DNA of 64,000 nt from Vicugna pacos. Its lineage: Eukaryota; Chordata; Mammalia; Artiodactyla; Camelidae. Location: assembly GCF_048564905.1 (NCBI RefSeq), contig NC_132993.1:10687001-10751000 (forward strand), written 5' to 3'. This document shows, in pieces, positions 45,330 through 58,752 of the stretch (position 1 is its first letter; each line of letters begins with the position of its first letter). The position numbers and the translations under genes are program-made. Below the pieces are notes generated by a model. The model was not told the DNA's origin. It made no database searches and saw only the letters and a program-made list of their open reading frames with translations.

Positions 45330-45850
45330 TCGAGTTCAAATTGGTGAATCCTCTTAGAAGGACAGTTGGCAATGTCTATCTTCACCTCTGAGAATCTGTC
45401 CTTGATGGATCATATACTTGGATTCTTTCACATGGATGTTCAAACAAGAATATTTATTGCAGAATTGTTTGCAAGGGAAAAGACTGTAAAGTAACTGTTC
45501 AGCAAGGGGAAGGTGGTTAAAAAATTACGGCACAACCTTAAAGAGGAATAAGGGCTAATGTTTATGTGCTGATATGAAAATAACTCCAAGTAAAAGTACA
45601 CTGTCCTTTGCAGAGCCGTGTACAGTATGCTCCCGACCGGGAACTCACTAAGGACCGTACGTATACGTGTTATGTAAGGATCTTCATGAAGGGTAGACAC
45701 AACCTGGGGAGAAAGGTGGAGGAAGAGGACTGGGGCTAGCGCAAGGGAGAAGTGCTCTCACTATATGCTGTTTAATTTTTATATTTTAAAAATCTTGCCT
45801 CTATATTATTTTTTAAATTAAATCACTAAAATTTCACTTAAATCGGTCAA
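45330..45850 (+). repeat. L1M 3' fragment
   Basis: Sense text of an old L1 end: GCAGAATTGTTTGCAAGGGA, GGTTAAAAAATTACGGCACA, GTGTACAGTATGCTCCCGAC, then an A/T-rich tail. Confidence 0.6.
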
Positions 45851-46489
45851 CAATAACTGTTTAGTAGATGAATCCAGATAGTGTTCATGCCCTCAAAATG
45901 ACATCTCGGGACTATGTGATAAGCTATCCCTTGATACAAAACATTCCCCAACCTTTAGAAGCAGAGCACCGCAGCTCACAAGCATGGGACCAGGAGGCAC
46001 CTGGCTGCTCCCAGGGTCAAGGTGAAGACGAACAGGGCTGCTTGTTAGTCTAAGATTAGTGGTGAGCGAGCTGTCTCCTCATGACTCAATCTCAGAAGTC
46101 TGGAAGTTGCATGGTCAAGAGCAGTAGATTGTTCCTGTTGGGTTGAAAGACGTGAGACTGAGAGTGGAAAAAAAAAAACTTGGAAGTTGGAACTTAAAAA
46201 TTACACTGTATACAATGAAGCTGAAACCAAACCATTAAACTATATTTAACTTTGCTAAATATGAAAATCATGATTTGATGTCTACTACATTTTCTGGTAA
46301 TGCCAGCTGTACTGTAAGATAAAGCCTTCAGCATTCTCTCCATGTGGTTATCATGAAAAGACACCGTTTCTACATCTGTGTGGGCTGCTACGTAGGGGAT
46401 GTCTGCCAACTAGCCACTGAAATTTACCTTTCATGCCTCTAGAGTCTGATTTGTGGAATAGAGAATTCAACTTACAGCGTGTGGAGGCA

Positions 46490-46575
46490 AGTAAGGAGAA
46501 TTTCCAAATCATCATGTTGTACCCCTTAAACTTACACAATATCATATGTCAATTGTATCTCAATACAGCTGGGGA
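46490..46575 (+). repeat. L1 3' end fragment
   Basis: ATGTTGTACCCCTTAAACTT, then CATATGTCAATTGTATCTCA and AATACAGCTGGGGAAAAAAA, the usual end of a mammalian L1. Confidence 0.6.
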
Positions 46576-49500
46576 AAAAAAGAAGCATTTCTACATGGGA
46601 AATTATTTATAAGAAACAGAGGTTCTTTGCAAATACTGTCCCAAATTCTACTAGAATCATTCACAGATTAAATAAATGTTTCAAAGAAGAATGAGGAGAC
46701 AGTGAAGTCAAAAGCATGGCCCCATCAACAATGGCTGTTTAGGAAATATCCTGAAGTAATTCACGTTGTAGGTGGACCCCCCCAGACTCTCAGTGGCTCA
46801 GTTTGGAGACATGCTTCTACACCAAAGCAGACCAGCTTCTGGCCAGAGTCACAGGGTCTTATCAAGAACCATAAATGCCCGCAAAACATCTTTAAACAAT
46901 GAAGCCTATTATACCATTTGCCCAGCAGATATTCTTTAGAATAGCCTCTTTCAGTCAGAACATGGATGGATTCTGGAATCTCTACAAAGAAGAAACTCTA
47001 AGTAGTATGTCTTCCTAAACTTCTAACTAGATGAATAATCCTGGAGAAGGAATGAGGAACACCATGGATAAATCTCAGTGAATTTTTCTGAGAGACAGCA
47101 AATCATGAGAGAAAAAGATGCACTGCAGATCACATTGGCTGTGCAATATGGAACATTCTAGAAGATGAAAGCAAAGCATATGCTTTGATGACCCACACTA
47201 CAAGTAACATGGTGGCTTGTGGCTACCCCAGGGCGTGCCCGAACATCCTTAGTGTGCATCTAGAGGACAACATGAAGCTGGCCTCTCTCCAGAAGCTCCC
47301 GAAAGGAGCCAAAGCAATTCTAAAACATGCTAAGGCCACTCAGCTTCTGTTGTCAGGAGGAATCAAGTAGAAAGTGATAAAATAGAGACATTGCATGTGG
47401 ATTGCCAGGAGTAATTTTTTGAAATTTTACTAAGGGCAAAGATACTCATTGAAGAGGTTTGAGGGTCTTCAAGTATCCAGACGTGTACTTCTGCTGTTTG
47501 ATGAGAACCTCTTATAGATTTGGATCCAGAAGACTGAAGGTTATAAACATATTTCTTCAGAAAAAAAAAAGTGTTGCTGAGTAAGACTAGGAAGTTAGGT
47601 CAGTTCTTGCGTATCAAACAAACCAGATAAATCCAAGTCTTTTTATTTTTTAATGTATAAAAAGAAACTGAGTGTATGTCCGTGGCAAGGACAAAAACAA
47701 GGATATAAGGAAATTTTATTAAGATATGGAAGAAATTGCTGTCAACTAATTCCTACCCCTGCAGGTTCTTTTGAGAGAAGATTCAAAGGCAGAAATGTAA
47801 GTGACAAGAACACGCAGCTCCATCGTATGCCTGGAATACAAAACAAGCAGGACTTAGAACTTGATTTTCAAAGGTGCCTTCAATGGCTGAGGACTAGGAC
47901 ATCTTTCCGCATTTGGTCCAGGAGTCTGCCCTGGGAGCAGCCAGTCACATCTCTGCCGCCACTCAGAGGGGGACCAGCCTCTGTAGGGCCAGGTCCCTCA
48001 TCCTCCTCCCTGTGGCCTGCTGGAGAGTCCTCTCTCTTCTCCAGCTCATGAAAGGAATTCGTCAGGGTTTAGAAATCCTCTAACCTATGAAAAAGTAGAA
48101 AACTTATCTCCATCAGGAAAACATTCACATTTCAGATGTGTATATGGTTTTAAAAATATAAGACACCAGAAGCAGCAGAAATGTGGATGTAAAATCAGAG
48201 CTCAGAAAATGAGACTGATTAGAGAAAGTTTCATGTGATAAAAATTGCATTCTATCACCAGCTTTTTTTTTTCAGCCCCTTTTCTGGCTTTATCATTTTA
48301 TATTTTTTTGATACAGTAGACACTACACCTGCAAGCTTGCTACATTTCTTTAGTTTACAAAAATATGACAGTTTCGTGGGTATAAGGATTGTATTTTGTT
48401 TTCACAAACTGGCAAAGATTAAAGATGTGTAGAATCTAAGCTTATAAATCATAGCTTATGAGTCCTGGTAGCTATAAAAATGAAAGCTTTAAAAATAAAT
48501 GAGTAAATCTGTAAGAATTTTAAAAGTTAACAGGGCTCAAATTAAAATGCTAAATATGATAATTTATGAGCAAACCAAGCTGACTTAATATAATTTATGC
48601 ACCTCGTCCACAAAGTGAATTTTTTAAACATTAAAAAATATAAGCCAAATAAGCTTGAAGGAAAGTACGGAAAAAGATATATTGAGCTATGAAGCTAAAA
48701 CCTGTAGCGGGTAGAGCTGGAGCATGCGGGAGTTATTAACTTTGTCTTATACAAATTTGAATTTTTTATGTTATAATGAGCATATCTTATTGTTATAATT
48801 AAGACAAAATCTCATTATTAAAATCTAAACAGAAAAAGGAAAATGTAAAACCTAGACTAGTATAGCATGGTTACCTTTTATCCCTCCCCTCTTTGCCCCC
48901 AGATATTTAGAAATTTTCATCTATAAGAAGAAAGGAGAGATATTGAGGCAGTAGGAGCTGGAAATGAATGAGGGAAATAATGTCAACAGTAAAAGCAAAT
49001 ACCCTTTATCCCTGGGCATTCTTTAAGCGTCTCTCCTAAGAAGTTCAGCCCCTGAGAACTGTCCCACTAATGACATCATGCTTCTCTTACGAGCTGTCAA
49101 GCAAAGGCCTGCAACTCCACGAGGAAAGAGGGGAACAGAGGAGGCTGTACACTTGAAACACACATGAGGCATCGCTGCGAAGGGAGCTCAGATGGGGAGG
49201 CAGAGCAGCCCGCGGGGGCCAGCAGGGCCAAGGACGCTCCCAAGGGCAAAGGGGTCGATGGTTTTAAATGTCTCGTGTGCCTGGTGTGGTTGCTGAGCTG
49301 GTCCTCACACCTGTTAGCCACAGGGTCAGCGTGGGAGGGATCAGCACATAGGCCCTGACCTCCGTCCTGTTCTGCAGCTGTTAAACGCCCAGGAAATTCC
49401 AGTATAATCCTTGCTCAGCTGAATGCTACCCTTTAATCTCTACCTTGGATACAGTCTCAGTAGCTCTCTCTTCACCCTCTGGCCACCCACCTTAAAAAGG

Positions 49501-50001
49501 ATCCCACTGGCCTTTAAGGAGAGCAGCCAGCAGACAGTGAGGAGGTGGCTTTCTTCTGGTGCTTCTAGCCCCAGCTGTCCTGGCTGCAGAAGCCAATTTG
49601 TGGATCACCTAGCAGAGGACAGCCCTGTGTCCCTGGAGGCCTCCAGCCCCTGAGCATGTCCCCCAGAGCACGCAGATGCAGACAAATGCGCCTCCCACTC
49701 CCCGGCTGGCTGTGGAGCTGGGGGAGGCTTTTAAGATGCAGGCAGTGTCTGGATCTAGCCAGACAACCACTTAGAATGAGCCACTCTGGCTGTGCACAGA
49801 TAGGGGACAAGTGCGGCTCTGGAAGAGGGCACAAGGGAGGGGGTTGGGGCAGTTGAAACGTATGCAGGAGAGATGAGGAAGTGGCAGATTGTGGAAAAGC
49901 CCATGAGTGCCAACCCATGCCCATGAGAGCAAGTGTGAGAGTGTGTAAGGGAGTATGACGAGGTGAGGTGGGTGTGGAGCAGGAGAGTGCGTGCTGGGCT
50001 C

Positions 50002-50021
50002 TGTGTGTGTGTGTGTGTGTG
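50002..50021. repeat. (GT)n microsatellite
   Basis: Ten TG repeats. Confidence 0.9.
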
Positions 50022-51419
50022 ACAGTGTGCACATTAGCACAGATCCCACATGGTCCTCATGCTGGTGGCAGACGCCTGTGAGTCCTTCTCCCTCACCCTG
50101 GTCTGCCCCTACTCCACCCCTAGTCAGGCTGTAAGCTGCTCTCTGCCCTGGGAGTTGCTTCTGCAGAAACACATGGGAGGGGGAGGTAAGCCGGGAAGTA
50201 GAGACTGGGAAACGTCAGGCGCAAATCCCCCCAAACGCCACCATCCCCCTCCTATCTACTGAGGAATGTGGTTGGGACACGGGGTCTAGGGTCCGGCTCA
50301 GGAGATGGGGATGAGCTGGAGAGCAGCTGGGCCTGCTCAGTGGAGGAATGGTCCGGCCCTTCCCACACTGAGCACATCGCTTCCTGTTGCTCCCCAGCAT
50401 TCTGATGACAAAGTGGCCACAGCCAGCCATCTTCCTGCACCCTGAATGAACCAATAGACTCTAAAGGAGTCCTGTTCCCTAGGCCACTAGGTAGGTACAT
50501 AGGAGCCCTCACGCTAATCTTCCTGCTACAGAAAATGTCCAGTACCCTGAAAAATCCCTCTGAACAGCACCTGGCAAGTCTCAATGCCCCAGTGCCCACC
50601 ACTTGGGCAGTTTCCGTGGACTGCCAAAGTCCCACATCTCCTTTCCCACCGAACCAGCATCTCCCTGTCTACAGCCTGAGTCAAGCTCCCAGGCGGCCAG
50701 AGGGCCTGGGGTTAACTGATTGGGAACAGGCCCAGCCGCTTCTCTCCATGGGCACTGCCAGGGACATTACAACATCGGCAATGCTGGGCCTGTGCCAGTT
50801 CCCCCAGGGATGGGAGGAGAGACGGTGCCAGACAGCCAAGATTGGTGGGTGGGGGTGTCGGGCAGGCAGGGCCAAGCACCCAGATGTAACGAGAGGGGGT
50901 GGAGCTGGGGCAGCAGCAAGCAGTAGACTTTGGTTGCAAGTTGGGGGTCATGGCTGGGGAGCAGGAATCAAGCCTTCGCTCCACTCCAGGTGTGGTGATG
51001 GAGGTGGGGGAGAGGAGAGGCTGTGGGGAGCTGGGGGCAGGTGTGCCATCAACCTCCTTGCTCCTCCCAGCTCCACCGGGATTGGAGAGATGCCACTGGA
51101 GTCAGAGGGGTGGGCAATCCTCTTCAGAAGGCTGGGAGCCCAGCCTCTGCGAGGACCCCCTAGATCAGGACTCCCTGTATCAGAGCCAATGGAGTATCTC
51201 TGAAAACACAGTGGGGGATCGCAGCAGCAGGATAGTCGGGGTGTCACGGATGACTGGTCAGAGGCGGGGGCGGATAGGAGCCAGGGTGGCCTGTTCCGCA
51301 TCCATCACGAACCCTGCTCTCGCCTTGGGGAGGGATACTCAGCACCCTGCTAGGAGGACTACCCGGATTTGCAGAGGCCCTGTCTGGCGGGCCCTTCCAC
51401 TTCTGCAGACCTTAATCCC

Positions 51420-52200
51420 TCTGTCCCCAGGCGCGCCGGTCCCCGCCCCCCAAACACCGCCTGCGACCCCAGGGCTCACCTTGGCGCCGGCCGCAGGCTC
51501 CGCAGGTCTGCGCTCCCCGAGGCCCCGCGCTGGAGCCGCGGCTCCCGGCGCTCGCGCAGCGCCGCCCGCGTCTCCGCTGGGGTGCGGGAGCCCCCCTCCC
51601 CGCGGCCCGGGCCCGCGCGGCGCCGCGGGTCTCAGGGGTTGGGGCGGCCGGGGGGCGGTGGCGGACGCCAGGGGCTGCTCGGGAGGCGGGGCGCCGGGGG
51701 ATCGCGCGGGGTCCGCGTCGCGCTCGCCGTCGCCGTGCTGGGTCGCGGGTCCCGCCGGCCGCCGCTGCGCTCCGGAGCAGCGGCTGGAGCGAGCTCAGCC
51801 CGGCCCGCCCCCTCCGCGTCCCTCCCAGCCCGGCCCGCCCCTCTCCGGCCCCTTCGGCCGCCCTCCCTCTCCCCTCTTCCGGGGAGCCGAGCCCGCCCTC
51901 CCGGCCTCGGCGGCGAGTGCGCGGCGCCCGCTCCGCGGCCCCGGCGCGCGGGGGAGAGCGGGGTGGCGGCGCGGGGCTCGCCCGGGGCCCCGCCTGGGAG
52001 CGGGGCCGGGGGACGTGGGCGCGGAGGGTGGCACGCGTGCGGGGCCCGGGGGAGGCGGCCCGCCGGGCGCCTGGGAGCGGCGTTGAAAGCCCCCTGGGCG
52101 GGCGCGGGCTCCTGCCCCGGAGAACAGCGCGACTGGCCGGAGGGCTGGTGCCCAGCGCAGGGCATCCGCGCGCCCTCGCCTCCCTTGCCTTTCTGCTTCA
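51420..52200 (-). promoter_or_regulatory. EPHB6: CpG island, probable EPHB6 promoter and first exon
   Basis: This stretch is extremely G+C rich with dense CpG, unlike the AT-rich DNA on both sides. On the minus strand it has a strong splice donor, GCCAAG|GTGAGC, with the exon ending at 51480, as expected for a noncoding first exon. The distance to the EPHB6 coding start (about 7 kb) fits the human gene, whose total length is about 16 kb. No TATA box is evident. The transcription start cannot be fixed from sequence alone. Confidence 0.7.
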
Positions 52201-54505
52201 ACTCTAGGAACTAAACCTACTGTTTTAGTTCCTACTCAGATTTGAACTGAGGTGGGCGTGAGCTGAGAAAAAGAGAAGAGGGTGGAGGGAAAGACAAACT
52301 GAGAAATCGGGAGGGTGCGGGGGTGGGGTGGGGGTGGATCGGCAGTCAGGGTATGAAAGTGGCTCCGATCTAGCCTTAAACTTCTCCGCGTTTGTGACCC
52401 TAGATCTTGCTCAGCGGCAGGGCTTCTGACTCCATGCTCCCTCCCTCCTTCCACCCCAAAGGGCTTGGAAGGCTGGGTCTGAAAGGGGAAGTTCTGAGGT
52501 CTGTGCCAGGCGCTGACGCTGCCAGGGCAAGTCGCTGCACCTCTGGGCGCCCCCTCCCTTACCGGCTCCCCAGAGAGAACCACCCCACACGTTTGAGGGG
52601 CGGTGGAAAATACTCGCAGCGGGTGCCTGGAAGGGTTCAGGAACGGAGGGGCGCCGCCACAAAAGCGTTTCCGCCTACCCGGTAGCCTCCTCTCAAACCC
52701 AGGACGGGGTCTATTGTTCGGGTCCTTACAGCGAAGTGTTGCTACCACCTGCTGCCGCTTTTCCAGGAACGCAGGCATCTGGGGGAATCTGACCTCTCCC
52801 CCCGCCACCCCCCCCCTCCATATCACCCAGTCCTAGGTTGTTCTCCTACGTTCTTCATTTATTCAAAACATCTTTATTAAAGCACTAGCTGCAAGTGGGC
52901 TGGTCAAAACTGGTACTTAAGAAGCATTCAGAAACCAAGGAAAATTGTGAAAGCGATCTGTGAGCCAACAAGCACAGTAACTAGAACAATGAAACTCACT
53001 AGGAGGCACCTGGGAGAAACAAACTGGCTTTAATGAATTGGTGGAATGAGTGATCGAAAAGGAAGATAAAGGCCACTGAACTAGTCCCTACTGGGCAAGG
53101 GGGTCGTTCACTCTCAGTATCTGAGTCAATTAATAAACCTAATGATGTTGAGGGACTCTGCATGAGGGACATTCAAATAATAAGTCCACTGGCACTGGTG
53201 CGTTTGTTTCTTCCCTTTGCCCTGAAACCAAGTGGTAGAGAATTGCCATCACTTTGAAATCTGTTCTCTCCAAGGCCTTGAAAGACTTTTGTGAAGAAAC
53301 CTGACTTTATATTATATGCACTATTACATAACTCATGATCCTAGATATAGTAACAATTTGACTGATTGTCAGAGAGCTATGGGTATATTGGAAACTTTTC
53401 AAAAAAGCATATAATTAAATTAGGTTAAAAAAAGGAAGTATCAATCAAACCAAAAACAGAGAAGTTACTTGATAAAACCCAGAAATTCCAGTGGTAACTT
53501 ACATCATGTATTGACATTATAGTAAAACATTCCTTTCTATTGTCTGATGTATCACATTGTTTACACTGCTCATGAGGTGCCTAGAATATGAAATTAAGTT
53601 TTTGTTGTTTGAGGCTTATGTAATTAGTTATTTTTCTTTTGTTCATAAAATTTGAGAGGCATCCAGTGTTCAAAGGAAGAATCATTGTACCCTGGAGGCA
53701 AAGGAGCTTAAATTTGTGATTACAATTGGCCCTGTGTTATAATCTCCTATGTGTTATTAAATGAAATTTTAAAAGCAGGTGGAAAGCGCAGAATGCATTG
53801 TTAAGTTATGCTGCCATCTGCAGCTATTACAAAGCAAAGGAATAAATTCCTTTTCAAAGCTGGACATAAATCCTTTCCATAATTTGTTCAGTGCTTGATC
53901 ATGAGGGGCTTAGAAGTATTTTAGAATAAGTGAATAACAAGTAACAGTATTTAAGTTTGTTCTGTGCTGAAGGGCAGGACTTAATGAAGTCTGTGACTCA
54001 CAGAATTCATTATCTTGGGACGCAGGCATCTACAATGTGAATCTGGAGCCAAAAGAAGGTCCTGAGGAGAAAACTCCAGCTGGTCTGGGATGGCTTTTTG
54101 ATTAGTTCTGCCTTTTTTTTTTTTTTTCCTGTTTTTGCCTCCTTCTTGGGTTTTCCTCTCTTCAACATCTATCACTCCCCAAGGATGTGCAATTTTCTCC
54201 TTTCTTATTTCCCTTTAGAACAGCTAATGCAAGCTGATGTTATTATAAACAAAGAGCTTTATAAGTAATTTCAGTGATAAGAGTTCTAGTTAAAAAAAAA
54301 AAAAAGCAATGAAGGAACTTGCTGAGCCCCCAGATCTCTTATTCCAAGACATTACTTACAGCTCCCGATGCACAACCTCACAGGGTCTCAGGCACTGTCT
54401 CCATGCCCCGTGGCCTCTACAGGCAGTCTTCCCCAAAGCTGGAGTCTGTTCTCCAGACATTTCACCCAAATAAAAGTGTCAAACGCCCAATTTATGCAAC
54501 TAAAC

Positions 54506-54715
54506 CTTTTGGTTTTTCAGTTGAAGTATAGTTGATTTATAATGTTGTGTTAGTTTCTGGTATATAGCATAGTGATTCAGCTATACATTTACATGCTCTT
54601 TTTCATATTCTTTTTCTTTATAGGTTATTTATTACAAGCTATTGAATATAGTTCCCTGTGCTATACACAGTAGGACCTTGTTGTCTATCTATTTTGTGGG
54701 GTTTTTTTTTTTTCT
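54506..54715 (-). repeat. L1 3' UTR tail of artiodactyl type
   Basis: Antisense of an L1 end: GTTGAAGTATAGTTGATTTA, AATGTTGTGTTAGTTTCTGG, TGAATATAGTTCCCTGTGCT and CACAGTAGGACCTTGTTGTC. I have mostly met this text in even-toed ungulates, so it is my main clue to the organism. Confidence 0.7.
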
Positions 54716-57109
54716 GTTTAGTACCTTCTAGAGCAAACCTGCAGTACTGGTCTGTTTGCAACCAATTTGTGCACCAGCGGTGATTGGTTACCTAAATTGA
54801 TTGATAACCTGAATTGAATGTGAGTGATCCTCAACGTTTACCCATCAGAGTCTTACATTTGGGCATTACTTTAACCAAGCACTAATAAAAAGATGTTCAG
54901 AGATATTAGAGAACAGACAGAAAGAGAAAGGCTCTCCTCTCCTAATAGGATGCTTAATCCGTTAGAGATTAATGTCCGTTGCTTATAAGGGAAAAGTTGT
55001 AATGAGACAGCAGTGCGTTAGACAAATCGAGGAACCCAGGGATGCTATGAAGGCCTCAGATCAATGAGACTTGGGATTCTGCCCCTCCATCTTTAGGGTG
55101 AGGCCTTGTTCTCAGCATGTCAGCCAGAGCTCCAGTTATAATGTCTATTAGTTTCAGCCAAGAGAAAGAAGATGGACACAGAAGAAAGGGCATAGCTTTA
55201 GCTGAGTTAGCACTCTTTAAAGAGCCTTTCTGGGCGCTCCACCCAGTGACTTCTCCTTATATATTGTTGGCCAAGACTGTGTCACCTGAGCACCCCTACA
55301 TGCAAGGGGCTGCGTATTGCATGTGCACCAAATAGAAATAAAGTTCTGTTAGTGAGAGGGGAGAGGAGAAAGAATGTTAGGCAAGCAACCAGCAGCTTCC
55401 ACTGCAAGTGAGCCTAGATGCTCACAATTATCCACGTTTTCCACCATCAGTGAGGATGGAGGCTTTCCACAGCACATCCTTGCACCCTACCCCCACCATC
55501 ATCTTTAATACATATTTTTAATGTTCAAAGATGATTCTGAGGAAGTTAATGGAGTGAATAGAAATGCTCAGAGCCTCCTCTTGCTAGAATAACTATGACA
55601 CTACCTCAGAAGAAAAATTCTGTGCAGTTACTCATATAAACAATAAGAGTTGAAAGAATTCTAGATTTCAGTAAGAATGTGGGCAGTCTCCATATGCAGG
55701 ACAGGATTGACAAGCGCGCCTCACCACTCTGCCCCTTCCCTAGTGTGTGCTGTGTCTCTCCTCCCTTTGGGTCTAGGAGATGCGACAATCTGCAGCATGT
55801 AGCGGATGGTCCATGGTCCACTCTACCAGTCAAATGCAGTCTTGTCCTCTAGCTCTGGTCCCAGACAGTCTTCTCTGAAAGTTGCTGCAAGATCTGCCTT
55901 TAGCTGTAGATGAGGCTGGAGCATTTCCTGGATCTCAGGATGTTGGGTGTTCCTTTGTCATTGACGACAGATCTCTCTCTCTCTCCATTCAAGTGGGATT
56001 CTGGGAATCTATCCTGTCAGACCTTTAAGCACCAGTAACAAAGGGAGCAAGTCAGTAGTAAGAATGAGTAAACTTGAGATCTTTTAAAAATCTGAGGCCA
56101 AATGAAAAAGGAGTAACAGTGCAAGTGTTTAAAGAGAAAGTTTTCACCTTGTATTCTTAGTGAGTTAAAAACAGACATGGAAACTATTTTAAAGGTTGGG
56201 ATGAAAAGAAGGTAGGAAAGAAAAAAAAAAAAGGAAAAGCACAATAACCAAAATAAAATCTCAGTCATGCAAAAAGAAAAAAGGTGACTTTAAACTCCAG
56301 GAAACACAAACCATTGAAATATAACAGGAACCTGGGAAGATATTCAATGTGAGACATAAATAGATTATTTTTTAAATAACGGAGAAGGTGAAATGTCTGG
56401 AAAATACAACAGGGGATTCTAACCTTAAAATGACAATGATTCCGGAATGAGAAGACAGATCAAATATACAAGAGGGGAAAAAAAAAAAAACCAAAGACAA
56501 AATTAATGAAATTTATTTTAGTATATGGCCCATATTAAGTCCTTAACAAATATATATCAAATAGTTGAATTACCTTAAAAAAGTCACGAGATTGAACATT
56601 TAGAGATTCTGCCATCTTCTAAGCAAAATTGGTAAGTAGAAATCAATGCCAAGATATATTCTGATATTCTAGTAAAAAATTTCCCGTCAGTACCTTATGG
56701 ATTTACACACACACATACACCATACACACAGAGAGAGTTTACTTTTAACAAAAGTCAAAGTCAAGATATGTTCATATTTCTTCTCTGGACCACTGGTTAA
56801 TGAGAAGGTTGTAGAGTAATACCCATGGAGTGTTCAGAAGAAAGGATGAAACACTATTGATCAGCTTCTAAAAAGCCATTTCCAGCTCTTCTTCTTAGCT
56901 ATGTGAAATGTTGAGGCCGAAAACCTTAAATAATTGCCCTGCTAGTCTTTCTTACAGTTCTGAGCAGATACTCAGACTGAACTCTGGTTCATGGGAAGAA
57001 AATAGAATTCTGCTAGGGGCACTTCTGAGAGAGCTTTTGGATTTGGGATAAAAAGACACAGACATGGCTGATGTGGCCCTTTCTCCTTGGTCTCGCTTTG
57101 AAATCATCC

Positions 57110-57602
57110 CTCGGTTGTACTGGTTTCCTATCAAATGCCACAAAAATCTTAGCTGAAAACAACACAAAGGCATTATTTCACAGTTCTGGAGGTCAGACAT
57201 CTGAAATAGGTCTAAATGGGCTTAAAAAAAATCAAGGTGTAGGCAGGTCTGTGTTCCTTCTGGAGGCGCCAGGGAGAATGTGTCCTTGATTTTTCTAGTG
57301 TGATGTCTAGAGGCCACTGTGTTACTTCACTCATAATCTTCTCTGTCTTTAGCGCCAGCAGTGATGGGCTGAGTCCTTCTCATGCTGACTCTCTTCTGTC
57401 TCTTCTTCTTATAAGGACTGGTGTGATTATATTGGATCTACCCAGATAATCCAGGATAATTTTCTCCATTTAAAGGCCAGGTAATCAGCAAACTTAATTC
57501 TACCTGTAACCTTAATTTCCGGTTGCCATGTGCACTCATAAAACAGATTCCAAGGACTGGGATGTGGATATCTTTGGGGACCATTATTCTGCCTACCACA
57601 GA
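57110..57602 (-). mobile_element. MLT1-type LTR (ERVL-MaLR), fossil
   Basis: Solo LTR of the MaLR group in minus orientation, with the typical CACAGTTCTGGAGGTCAGACA and TCTTATAAGGACTGGTGTGA stretches. No internal region is seen beside it. Strongly diverged and clearly broken; age is that of old placental-mammal insertions. Confidence 0.7.
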
Positions 57603-58719
57603 CGTGATGGCTGGAACTGCAGCAACCATATTGGCAGCTGAGCCAAAGCCAGCAACCACATAAACTTCCTGTTGCCTGAGAAAAATAAACACCTGTAACT
57701 GTGATTATTTTTTTTGTTATCTGCAGCTTCATACTTCTCTATTGAATATAGACTCAAATATTAAATCCCTAGCCAAGGGCTTATTCTTTTCAAAAGGCAA
57801 GATAAGGTCATCCTCAGATCTGCAAATTCTTAGAACATTTACCGCTCAAGTCTGTTTGCCAGCAAGACACACTGCAAACATATTCTGAACAATTAAGAGA
57901 TGAATAAGCAATTGTATTCTTCATTAGGGAAGTTGTGATTGAGAAAAAGGGGTTATAATCACTGAAACGATCTAAAATTGTAGAATAAGTAAAGTACAAA
58001 ACAAAAAGGAACCTGCAAATCAGTAAGCAATAAAAAGAGGAAAATTAAGTAATTGAGAGTAATTATGGGAACAATGTAAATATAAAAAAAGTTTTTTTGA
58101 AAGGAGATTTTAAACTCCAGATTAGCATAATGCAAAGTATGAAAGGGAAATGACAGAGATGGGGCTGTCATGAATGTTACTTCCCTGACATCATCAAAGG
58201 AAGTCAACAGTTACTGCTGGCATAATTAGATAAAAGGAATTTTAATGTTGTAAGATAATCATGTAAGATTATCTTTAAAATAGGGTGTTCACCTTACAAA
58301 TCATAGATAAAAGCAAATGCATATAGTTTCTCCATGCAAAAGGAAAATATATAAAATGTAATAAGGAAGCATTAAAATATAGGAAACGTAATAAAAGTGA
58401 CAGATGTCAAACCAAGTACAAAGTCCTAATAAGCATAATATTCTAGAACAATTTCTACGGTAAGTCAGTGGAATAAGTACATTGTGAAATTTCTGCATGT
58501 AGCATGTAACAAAAGTCTCTTTCACATTTTGTAATATATGTAAATGAGTTGTTGTCCTTTGCACCTCTAGAAATGTTTATATGAATGAGACGGTATTTTG
58601 GGGGCATGCAACCCTTTAATTTCTCAAATAAAAATGGAACCATCAGTAACAGTACAAAATAATAGTGTCGAATTAAATATATAATTTTGAAATATTTAGA
58701 CCATGGAGTCTAAATACAT

Positions 58720-58752
58720 ACACTCTCTCTCTCTCTCACACACACACACACA
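58720..58752. repeat. (CT)n(CA)n microsatellite
   Basis: CT repeats followed directly by CA repeats. Confidence 0.9.

Larger units (their letters stand above)
44434..51479 (-). other. EPHB6: EPHB6 5' UTR intron (inferred)
   Basis: About 7 kb between the inferred leader acceptor and the CpG-island donor. Holds L1M fragments (45330-45850 and 46490-46575), an unrecognised block (46576-48060), AT-rich DNA to about 49 kb, then G+C-richer DNA with a (GT)n at 50002-50021. Extra noncoding exons may lie here; I cannot place them. Confidence 0.5.

Noticed and set aside
50899-52086. Open frame of 395 codons on the plus strand in the CpG island
   Set aside because: High G+C removes stop codons. The translation is a low-complexity mix of Arg, Gly, Pro and Ala with no domain, and overlapping frames on both strands are equally long.
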